Below, piece by piece: positions 7,767 to 13,954 of a stretch of DNA of 13,954 bases. A program made the translations under genes and the position numbers. The stretch lies in the NCBI GenBank assembly GCA_023266075.1, contig JAHFRX010000016.1:1-13954 (forward strand), written 5' to 3'. Each line of letters starts with the position of its first letter. The first letter of the stretch is position 1. Source of the DNA: Legionellaceae bacterium (GTDB lineage: Bacteria > Pseudomonadota > Gammaproteobacteria > Legionellales > Legionellaceae). The notes under the pieces were generated by a model. That model did not search any database, was not told where the DNA came from, and was given only the letters and a program-made list of their open reading frames with translations.

Positions 7767-7792
7767 AGACCGCTGTTACCGTCTCGTTTTTT
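7767..7792 (+). terminator. Weak candidate rho-independent terminator after the unknown gene
   Basis: AGAC (7767-7770) pairs with GTCT (7781-7784) with one inner G-C pair and a C-C mismatch around the loop CTGTTA. It is followed by CG and a T-run (7787-7792). The stem is short. It overlaps the last codons of convergent icmB, whose Lys-Thr-Arg-Arg end supplies the T-run. Only a marginal call. Confidence 0.25.
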
Positions 7793-10700
7793 CAGACATC
7801 ACCGCGGCAAGGCTTTTAGTATTAGGATCTCGTGCGTAAGTATCTAAAATATCTTGAACAAGCTGACCTAAGACACCCGCATGGTTCTCTTCTTCAATAA
7901 CACCAACTTCACTTTTGAGCGCATTCAAACGCTCATTTAATTCTTTTGTAACCGTGCCATTGGGGAAAAGTAGTGCTAAAAATCGTCTCGCTTCACCTGG
8001 CCCTAGATGACGATATAATTGATTCCGCACAGCAGCATCTTCAGCAGTGGTACTAAATGCCCAGAGTTCAATCGGTCCTAGCGTTAATGTCAGCAATTGC
8101 ACACTAATACCCGTTTTTGTAGCAAACTGAGCAATAAACGTAGCACCACCTTGCCTTGGACCATGTACTCGCGTACGCAAAGCGACTTTCGCTGTTTCAG
8201 ATAATCCAAAAATCTTCGTTGTCTTTTCGATGGTTTGTGCAGGCCCCGCATCCATAATATATATCGCTGTCGCAAACTCAATCATCACAGGATCAAAGTC
8301 ATCTACAGACTGTGACAATAAAGAAATTTGTACATTCCATTTTCGGCCTTCACGCATATCTATAATGACCTGATCACGTACCGCTTGTGAGCGCGACGTA
8401 CGATGAAATTCATCATACACAATGCGCTTCGGATCCTCTCGAATCTCACGAATTCTATCCATATGGTAATTACGATATTGCTCCGGAATATCACTTAATA
8501 CTTCTTCTGTTAAGTAATAATGACGCGCTAGCACATAACGTGCCAACATATACATCACAGATGTTTTACGATCAGCAGCATCTCCACCACTTTTTGCAAC
8601 TTCATCGAGATCAAGAGACACAATTTTTGATTCACCCAAATCAAACGCCGTTACACGTGATAATACCGGGTATTCACGTACAGCACTTGAAACCATTCTA
8701 GAAAAAGCACCGATTAATGTTTCACCGGTCGGTGTTGTGACTTTCTCGTAGAGATCTTCAATCGAAGATATTCTGCAAATGGATGCAGCATCGGCCAATA
8801 ACGGCATAGCGTAACGCTGCGCCAACATTGCTTCATGTATAAAACCTGCCGAAAAAAGTGCATCGGTCACTTCCCACCACGTTGATTTTGAATCTCTCAC
8901 AAAACCAATTTCATCCAGTATGCCGTCAATCAGCTCTTCTAGCCCTAATGAATAAGGCGCAGGATTATTTTCATCCGAAAGACTCTTGTAGAGCTCATCT
9001 ACAACCATCCCTGATAAATCAGCCATGCCATCATAAGGTTTCGGCGCACCCAATGGTGTGGTGAGTAATGTTAAAAAATTCACTAAAAACGAGCGCTCTA
9101 GTGCTGTTGGATAGCGGCACCCTAATTGTGTATCAAACGGGTTAATCGAATATTCTGGCGTCATTCTTAAACGATAATAAGCCGCTAAATGGCGACTCTC
9201 AACCGGAAGTGCTTCTTTCAACAAAGAAATCAACCCACTACTGGAAGGACCAATATCAATAATCGCGATTCGTGGTAACCGCGTAATCCCGGCAGACATA
9301 CAAAGCGCCAGATTTTGAGCATTTGACAGTACTGATTTACCCGAACCAGGACGTGCATAAACCAAATCAATCCAGGTTGTTTGTAAACTTGAACCCGGTT
9401 GAAAAGGCCATGGCTTACCATCCGGCGAACGAAATAAAATAGCCCCTACTTTCCATGGTGAGGCAGGTCTTGTAATAGGCAGCATCTTGATCACATCTGA
9501 CAGCGGCGCAACAGAAGCGACAGCAGGGCTTGATGTCGTTGTTGCCAACATTGTTGCCACAAATCCTTCAAATGGGTCACCACAAATTTCAGAAACATCT
9601 GTTGAGCCCCAACCTTGTATCGCTTTGACTAATTCCGATCCACGACGTCTTAAAAGCGGTAAATCACCCTCAGGTGCCCAAGTTGTTGCAACAACACGTA
9701 AACGCACAACGGCTTCATCAGAGTTCAATTGAATATACTTTAATAAATTGACTGAATCGCTTAACAGTCGATTTTGCGCTGAAGAAAAACTCAAAATAGA
9801 AGAAAGTAACCCTTTTAATTTCAGGCTATTCCAACCATCACTCTCAATAAAAAAAGAGATACGCCACGGAATATGCGTTGGTAATATCCGTGTAAATAAA
9901 CTCATGAATGGACGAATATCTTTTGGAAATAAATCAATATAACTGCAAGCATAAAGCTTATCACCGACTTGAACCGTCCGGCGATCAATAATATCAGCCT
10001 CTCGAGGTATCACTTGTTTTGCTAGAGAAGGCCATAAAAGATCGGAGAGATCACCTTCAAAATTGTTCAATTCACGCACGGGGATGTTGTCCCCAGGCAA
10101 TGTTGGACGCCAATCTGTCGATGTGAAATCTGGATCTGCGGTCAAACGAATAGCGTGAATTGCATCATGTACTTCGAGCACATGAGCAACAATATTCAAC
10201 GTTTCAAAATCACTCTGCACTGAGCGTACAAAAGCACTATGCGTATCCCGCAATTCAGGAATCGCCGCGAAAACAGCCTGAGTATAGCGAAAAGGAGGGG
10301 CTTTTTTCTCTTTCAGCATCTTCATTTTCGCTTTAGCCGCATCCTTCAATTGATCATTTGCTAAATTAAAAGGACGTGTATACAAAGCCACGTAGAGTCG
10401 CTCTTCAGCACAATACTCACTCAAATAAGTGACGCGCTCTTGAAACAAGTCATCCAAACCCAAATTCAAGCGTTTTGCTGTAGCCTCTGCAGGCGCGTAA
10501 ATAGAACGAATATGCGCTTGGATATTTTCTTTATCTTGTGTAAACAAAACCTGCACTGCATGACCAGGTCGACTCATTGCAGGGTGAAGTGCATTAGATA
10601 GTCCCTCAACTAGCCGCTCAAACTCCTCAGCTCCCATTAAAGTGGTTGTCCCTTCGATATGAAAAACAGTCAGCAATGAACCATCATGATTCACTAAAAC

Positions 10701-10820
10701 TGTCTCGCTATCTGCTGTTTCTAATTCACAGTAAGATTCTGTAGTTTGCTTCAACGACGTACTTAGCCAAGCGAAAAAGGTATCCACGCCTTCAAAAAAC
10801 GATTCCATCCATCTACTCAT
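7776..10820 (-). CDS. icmB: IcmB/DotO, VirB4-class ATPase of the Dot/Icm type IVB secretion system
   Basis: This 1014-residue protein is an AAA+-like secretion ATPase that energises the Dot/Icm machine at the cytoplasmic face of the inner membrane. Its length is almost that of Legionella IcmB (about 1009). The N-terminal half (1-450) is the family-specific docking part, including WMESFFEGVDTFFAWLS (4-20). The motor domain has Walker A ARPGSGKS (489-496, K495) and Walker B RIVYDEFHR (799-807, D803/E804), with QISLLSQSVDDFDP (831-844) after it as in VirB4/FtsK-like ATPases. An ordered acidic/helical C-terminus ends in KTRR. The ATG at 10820 has AGGAGA 6 nt upstream, and the frame has a stop 5 codons before it, so the start is firm. 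It is the last gene of the visible icm block, 69 bp after icmJ, and ends 42 bp from the convergent unknown gene. Confidence 0.96.
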   Translation of the reverse strand: MSRWMESFFEGVDTFFAWLSTSLKQTTESYCELETADSETVLVNHDGSLLTVFHIEGTTTLMGAEEFERLVEGLSNALHPAMSRPGHAVQVLFTQDKENIQAHIRSIYAPAEATAKRLNLGLDDLFQERVTYLSEYCAEERLYVALYTRPFNLANDQLKDAAKAKMKMLKEKKAPPFRYTQAVFAAIPELRDTHSAFVRSVQSDFETLNIVAHVLEVHDAIHAIRLTADPDFTSTDWRPTLPGDNIPVRELNNFEGDLSDLLWPSLAKQVIPREADIIDRRTVQVGDKLYACSYIDLFPKDIRPFMSLFTRILPTHIPWRISFFIESDGWNSLKLKGLLSSILSFSSAQNRLLSDSVNLLKYIQLNSDEAVVRLRVVATTWAPEGDLPLLRRRGSELVKAIQGWGSTDVSEICGDPFEGFVATMLATTTSSPAVASVAPLSDVIKMLPITRPASPWKVGAILFRSPDGKPWPFQPGSSLQTTWIDLVYARPGSGKSVLSNAQNLALCMSAGITRLPRIAIIDIGPSSSGLISLLKEALPVESRHLAAYYRLRMTPEYSINPFDTQLGCRYPTALERSFLVNFLTLLTTPLGAPKPYDGMADLSGMVVDELYKSLSDENNPAPYSLGLEELIDGILDEIGFVRDSKSTWWEVTDALFSAGFIHEAMLAQRYAMPLLADAASICRISSIEDLYEKVTTPTGETLIGAFSRMVSSAVREYPVLSRVTAFDLGESKIVSLDLDEVAKSGGDAADRKTSVMYMLARYVLARHYYLTEEVLSDIPEQYRNYHMDRIREIREDPKRIVYDEFHRTSRSQAVRDQVIIDMREGRKWNVQISLLSQSVDDFDPVMIEFATAIYIMDAGPAQTIEKTTKIFGLSETAKVALRTRVHGPRQGGATFIAQFATKTGISVQLLTLTLGPIELWAFSTTAEDAAVRNQLYRHLGPGEARRFLALLFPNGTVTKELNERLNALKSEVGVIEEENHAGVLGQLVQDILDTYARDPNTKSLAAVMSEKTRR

Positions 10821-10878
10821 CCTGCTTCTCCTGGCTTAGGAACGCGACATAATTAACTTTCGAATAGAAAATTATCAT
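10813..10878 (-). other. 21-codon mini-ORF overlapping the icmB start
   Basis: In the 69 bp icmJ-icmB gap, the largest of the block, an ATG at 10878 opens a 21-codon frame beginning MIIFYSKVNY. It ends in TAG at 10815-10813, overlapping the icmB ATG (10820-10818) by 8 bp. No good Shine-Dalgarno precedes it (GGGGTG at about 9 nt is the nearest purine-rich run). It might couple translation into icmB or be chance; I do not claim a product. Confidence 0.2.
10827..10832 (-). promoter_or_regulatory. Ribosome binding site of icmB
   Basis: AGGAGA on the minus strand, 6 nt before the icmB ATG, is close to the ideal Shine-Dalgarno and fixes the start. With it, icmB can be translated independently of icmJ despite the longer gap. 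Confidence 0.75.
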
Positions 10879-10889
10879 CGCAACACCCC

Positions 10890-11516
10890 TTATTTCTCCG
10901 CTAATTCTTCCACAGCATTTGCCGCCCAGCGCTCAATTTGCTGTCGAAATTTAGCTCGCGAAGGTAATAATCGAATTTCGCGAAATACTTCATCCATCTT
11001 TTGACGTGAGACATTATCAGAGTCAATCAAAAATCGACCCATCATCGCAGGATCACTCGTTCCTTCACCAAATTTATCCTCAACCACTTGTGAACGAAAC
11101 TTCAGTGAGCGGTAAATTGCTTGAGCTGTATTTTTATACCCCGTATCATTCGTCATAGCGCAAAATAACACGTGGCACAACGCATTCAGCTCTTGTTGAG
11201 AAAGCTCGGGTAAAAAAACTAACGTGCCACCACCATACCCACCAACACCGACTGACTCAATAAAAAAACATTGCGCACAGAAACAACAAGATGTTAATAA
11301 ATTATCAATCTTGTTATTCGCATAGTTACCATCAATATTAATGATGTGCTGATCTGTACGTGCCTGAAATTTGCAAAACTGACACGTATAGTTATCTCGC
11401 TCAAAAACTCTCTCTTCATAAGCTTCAAAGCGCGGATCAGCGTGCCTGGCTGAATACAATCGCCAGGCACTTGGACTCGCTGTTAACTTGAGTTCAGGAG
11501 GACGCTTACTACCCAT
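10890..11516 (-). CDS. icmJ: IcmJ/DotN, zinc-binding protein of the type IV coupling complex
   Basis: This 208-residue cytoplasmic protein has the same length as I recall for Legionella IcmJ. In Legionella, DotN binds the coupling ATPase DotL and helps assemble the substrate-receptor complex. It has a zinc-finger/HNH-like core: YTCQFC (C45, C48), QHIINIDGNYANNKIDNLLTSC (56-77) and CCFCAQC (C77, C78, C80, C83). The spacing DNYTCQFC...NKIDNLLTSC resembles HNH nucleases, but the usual catalytic histidine pattern is incomplete (H57 is followed by IIN rather than a second His-Asn pair), in line with a structural role. It then has a glycine-rich VGGYGGGT (91-98) and a helical C-terminus. The ATG at 11516 has GGAG about 9 nt upstream. 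It lies 14 bp after icmD and 69 bp before icmB. Confidence 0.95.
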   Translation of the reverse strand: MGSKRPPELKLTASPSAWRLYSARHADPRFEAYEERVFERDNYTCQFCKFQARTDQHIINIDGNYANNKIDNLLTSCCFCAQCFFIESVGVGGYGGGTLVFLPELSQQELNALCHVLFCAMTNDTGYKNTAQAIYRSLKFRSQVVEDKFGEGTSDPAMMGRFLIDSDNVSRQKMDEVFREIRLLPSRAKFRQQIERWAANAVEELAEK

Positions 11517-11530
11517 AGGTAAGCTCCGTA

Positions 11531-11920
11531 TTAACCACTAAACACAGAACCTGTTGGGCCCGATGTTTCGCCACTGCCACCAAACAACGTAGAACCTGTG
11601 ACACCCAAAATAGAAGGAAGAAATAAAAGTGCTGCGGCAATAAACGTCAATGCAATCGGTGTCCCGACTGTGATGTTTGTAGGATTATCTTTATGCTGCT
11701 TAAATTTCATGATAGCACCAATAGAAAAACCCAAACCAGCTAAATAAGAGCCTGCCGTAACCAATTTTGTTAAGCTTGTAAATGAACCTGTGATAGAAGA
11801 CGCCATACCACCCAACGATAAACTACTCGATGCATAAGCGACACCCGCAGTAGTTAACGCCACCCATGTGGCTAGCTGTGCCACTGTTTTCGTATAGTTT
11901 TTATTCTTATTCTTATCCAT
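11531..11920 (-). CDS. icmD: IcmD/DotP, small inner-membrane protein of the Dot/Icm system
   Basis: This 129-residue membrane protein (about 132 in Legionella) is a required Dot/Icm component of unknown exact role. A basic N-terminus (KNKNKNYTK) is followed by a signal-anchor-like segment (13-32, ending VAYASS). Two further hydrophobic stretches follow (about 53-73 and 86-108) and a short Gly/Ser/Thr tail. Segments 52-76 and 88-114 line up without gaps with IcmC 19-43 and 59-85 (see findings). The ATG at 11920 has AAGGGG about 8 nt upstream. It lies 27 bp after icmC and 14 bp before icmJ, so it is in the same transcript. Confidence 0.94.
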   Translation of the reverse strand: MDKNKNKNYTKTVAQLATWVALTTAGVAYASSSLSLGGMASSITGSFTSLTKLVTAGSYLAGLGFSIGAIMKFKQHKDNPTNITVGTPIALTFIAAALLFLPSILGVTGSTLFGGSGETSGPTGSVFSG

Positions 11921-11947
11921 TACTAGCCCCTTTCATTTTATGAATCG

Positions 11948-12472
11948 TTATGTTCCCATCAACGTATTATTAATCATTTCAATCGTTCCTACAATATTCA
12001 CCGCAAGTATCCCACCAAACACATGTGTTAGACCTTTTCCAGTACCATTAGGTGGCTGTCCTGTACTGGCCGATTTTGTAATCATCATCCAACCTTTCAC
12101 AAATGCATACAATCCTATCGTTTGAATAATCACCGTCAACGCATTTCCCAAACTACTATCTCCACCCAACCATGTATTCATGGCACTCGTATCTGAGTAA
12201 GATAAGACATTCGAATACCCAAATGTTGTGTTCATTAGCACTTCAAAACCCGTTGGAAAATAAATCAACATCCCCGCAACAATAAAATATAATAAGGGCT
12301 CTTTCATGCTGGATGAATTCCCACCACCTCCGCGCGTCTCACCGTGAGACTTCAATGCCATCAACGCTTTCATAGCAAACAAAATACCAAGAAGATAAGC
12401 CCCACCAGTTATCAGCTTCTGAACAGGAAGCAGTGATTGTGCTATATTGGTGAGAATACTCCAGTTTTCCAT
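11948..12472 (-). CDS. icmC: IcmC/DotE, small inner-membrane protein of the Dot/Icm system
   Basis: This 174-residue polytopic membrane protein (about 194 in Legionella) belongs to the DotE/DotV group and is needed for Dot/Icm function. Hydrophobic segments lie at about 20-40, 59-79, 111-131 and 149-168, giving four likely membrane spans. A Gly-rich stretch (45-54) separates spans 1 and 2, and NGTGKG (142-147) precedes the last. The ATG at 12472 has no good Shine-Dalgarno and comes 9 bp after the icmG stop, so translation is probably coupled to icmG. The N-terminus is slightly shorter than in Legionella, but no upstream start is available without overlapping icmG. Confidence 0.93.
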   Translation of the reverse strand: MENWSILTNIAQSLLPVQKLITGGAYLLGILFAMKALMALKSHGETRGGGGNSSSMKEPLLYFIVAGMLIYFPTGFEVLMNTTFGYSNVLSYSDTSAMNTWLGGDSSLGNALTVIIQTIGLYAFVKGWMMITKSASTGQPPNGTGKGLTHVFGGILAVNIVGTIEMINNTLMGT

Positions 12473-12481
12473 AGGCTATAC

Positions 12482-13288
12482 TCAACTGTCCACTTGACTA
12501 AATCTTATGATACGGCCTGAACTTGTCAGGATTCGTCCTCGCTCAGCATCAATCAGCCTTACAACACCATAACCCGCGACAGGAGAGCCTTCTCTAACCG
12601 TCATAGACGAACCATTAGAAGCAATCAACCAAGCTCTTCCAGGAATAATCGCTTGAATAGAATACATCACCACAGTGCTTGGTAATCCTCGCTGATGTAT
12701 ACGCGAGTATTTTACGGTATGACGCTTCGTATTCAACGCTGTGAGGCGTTCTATTTCTCGTGTTTGTGTATCTAGCCTATCCGATAGTGCAGTAAGATGA
12801 GCAGATAATGCAGATATCTTAGAAGAAACATCAGAGACGGTTGAATTCATCGAAGAAACTTGGTTATTTACAGTTTGTAATGTTGAGTTCATATTACTCT
12901 GTTCTTGTTCCAACGAATTCAATTTTTTGGCCATCCCACTATCACTCGTCACTCCAAAATTCATCGTGGATTGCTGAGATGGATGTTGCTCAAAGGATTT
13001 TTGTTGTACTGTCACAGGCATGATCTCATTTTTTTTCGAACCACCTGTAATGAACGAACTCATCATTTTGTAACATAATAAAACTAAAAAGAAACCACCT
13101 AAAACGATTGCACTTTTACGAAGCATCGGATTTTCCCACGGCTTCATCGTGTCGCTCGTATGATCTCTTCCTTCTGAAGATACTGCAACATCGTTATCTT
13201 CAGGTTGTAGTTGATCCTCAGGTTCTGAAGCAAGGAGATCGAGATCATCTAATTTATATTCGTCATTATTTGGATCATTATCTACCAT
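12482..13288 (-). CDS. icmG: IcmG/DotF, inner-membrane protein of the Dot/Icm core complex
   Basis: This 268-residue bitopic protein (about 269 in Legionella) belongs to the core-transmembrane complex and has been linked to substrate interaction. It has a strongly acidic cytoplasmic N-terminus (1-50, many D/E), then KPW and one membrane span (about 59-80). A Gln/Ser-rich linker follows, then a long coiled-coil (about 118-187) with regularly spaced S/L/V, such as NSTVSDVSSKISALSAHLTA. The globular periplasmic domain (about 203-268) has a YSIQAIIPGRAWL segment and ends in RFSQVDS. ATG 13288 has AGGAT about 8 nt upstream. It lies 15 bp after icmE and 9 bp before icmC. Confidence 0.94.
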   Translation of the reverse strand: MVDNDPNNDEYKLDDLDLLASEPEDQLQPEDNDVAVSSEGRDHTSDTMKPWENPMLRKSAIVLGGFFLVLLCYKMMSSFITGGSKKNEIMPVTVQQKSFEQHPSQQSTMNFGVTSDSGMAKKLNSLEQEQSNMNSTLQTVNNQVSSMNSTVSDVSSKISALSAHLTALSDRLDTQTREIERLTALNTKRHTVKYSRIHQRGLPSTVVMYSIQAIIPGRAWLIASNGSSMTVREGSPVAGYGVVRLIDAERGRILTSSGRIIRFSQVDS

Positions 13289-13303
13289 GGCGTTTATCCT
13301 AAA

Positions 13304-13954
13304 TTAAAGTGCCACATCCTGAGTAAACAGGATACCCAGCCCTGTGCCTGCAAATACTTCCACAGTCGTTGGACGATTCATGTCTTTTTGTGCGGTTTTA
13401 GACCAAGCCTTACCTACTTCACCGATTGCAATTAACGCATTATCCATGGTCGAGCGACCTATCGTTGAAACCGTCGTATTCGTTTGTCCACCCGTACCAC
13501 CCACACTCACTGTAGTATTCGCCGATTGAATAGCACTACTCATTCCTGACATAAAAGACGATGCAAATAACGCACCATAACGTTGTAAATAGTGATGATT
13601 GGTTTCACTCGAAAGCGCCGTTCTCGCCGTATTGGGGTCAATAGCATAGGCACTAATTTGTACAGTTTTGTCCTTCCCTGGTATAGACAGCGTATTAAAC
13701 ATAATTACAATCTTTGAGGCATTTGAGGGTAAATTAAAACTACCAATCAGTTTTGACCCTTTTAATCGACCCGACACAATCGTTGCTAAAATTGGGCCCG
13801 GCTCATCCGTATTCACTGAAGTATCCATCACAGCAAACATAATATCTCCTGTCCTGACGGCATTGTCAGTCATCACACTTTCTCCTGCTCCATCAGATTT
13901 TTGCATGGATGAGTTACCCTGTGGAAGTACACCCGCTCCCTGAGATGCTTCTTG
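13304..13954 (-). CDS. icmE: IcmE/DotG, VirB10-like core channel protein (C-terminal part, cut by right edge)
   Basis: The minus-strand frame is open from the window edge to TAA at 13306-13304, giving the last 216 residues of a protein that is about 1048 residues in Legionella. It has the TrbI/VirB10 C-terminal fold: RTGDIMFAVMDTSVNTDEPGP, a barrel region ATIVSGRLKGSKLIGSF, and a KIVIMFNTLSIPGK strand. It then has the hydrophobic helix RYGALFASSFMSGMSSAIQ (about 125-143 of the visible part), which in VirB10 proteins forms the outer-membrane antenna, and an end with GTGLGILFTQDVAL. In this system DotG spans both membranes and lines the secretion channel. The methionine at 13906 is internal; the frame continues upstream into a Gln/Ser/Gly-rich segment. 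icmG follows after 15 bp. Confidence 0.95.
   Translation of the reverse strand, partial: QEASQGAGVLPQGNSSMQKSDGAGESVMTDNAVRTGDIMFAVMDTSVNTDEPGPILATIVSGRLKGSKLIGSFNLPSNASKIVIMFNTLSIPGKDKTVQISAYAIDPNTARTALSSETNHHYLQRYGALFASSFMSGMSSAIQSANTTVSVGGTGGQTNTTVSTIGRSTMDNALIAIGEVGKAWSKTAQKDMNRPTTVEVFAGTGLGILFTQDVAL

Noticed and set aside
7737..7771. Inverted repeat GGTCT / AGACC between the convergent genes
   Set aside because: Stem of 5 bp with a 25 nt loop and no T-run on the minus strand; not a convincing terminator for icmB.
13668..13943. Plus-strand open frame opposite icmE
   Set aside because: Shadow of the VirB10-like coding sequence; no ribosome site or recognisable composition. The same holds for the frames opposite icmB, icmC, icmG, aacS and metN.

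Overview
The window reads as a chromosomal segment of a gammaproteobacterium of the order Legionellales (Legionella/Coxiella/Rickettsiella-like). The main reason is a block of Dot/Icm type IVB secretion genes on the minus strand in the order icmE-icmG-icmC-icmD-icmJ-icmB (dotG-dotF-dotE-dotP-dotN-dotO), which is the order known from Legionella pneumophila. The DNA is AT-leaning by eye (not counted). I cannot name the genus from sequence alone.

Layout. (1) 1-598, minus: the N-terminal 199 codons of uvrB (excision repair helicase), running off the left edge. (2) 657-3782, plus: a class I PLP aminotransferase, divergent from uvrB, then a full-length acetoacetyl-CoA synthetase 12 bp later. (3) 3844-6279, plus: a methionine-type ABC importer metN-metI-metQ whose genes overlap by 20 and 22 bp, preceded by a consensus -10 hexamer and a small perfect palindrome. 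(4) 6321-7733, plus: a 470-residue protein that I do not recognise. It is soluble and helical, with a Pro/Ser/Ala-rich tail, and it lies tail-to-tail with the secretion operon; a translocated substrate is one possibility. (5) 7776-13954, minus: the secretion block, transcribed right to left, with icmE cut by the right edge.

How the parts work together. The secretion block holds the C-terminal VirB10-like part of the core channel protein (IcmE/DotG), the inner-membrane protein IcmG/DotF, two small related membrane proteins (IcmC/DotE and IcmD/DotP), the zinc-binding coupling-complex protein IcmJ/DotN and the VirB4-class ATPase IcmB/DotO. The short gaps (9-27 bp, with one of 69 bp before icmB) indicate one transcript. 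The plus-strand half is metabolic: an aminotransferase, ketone-body/acetoacetate activation and methionine uptake, which are plausible for an intracellular bacterium but not visibly part of the secretion system.

There is no non-coding stretch longer than 300 bases; the longest gaps are 58-69 bp. I see no tRNA, rRNA, CRISPR array, insertion sequence or phage gene. No clearly new system is present. The most open items are the unknown gene beside icmB, the sequence kinship of IcmC and IcmD, and several small palindromes or boxes in promoters.
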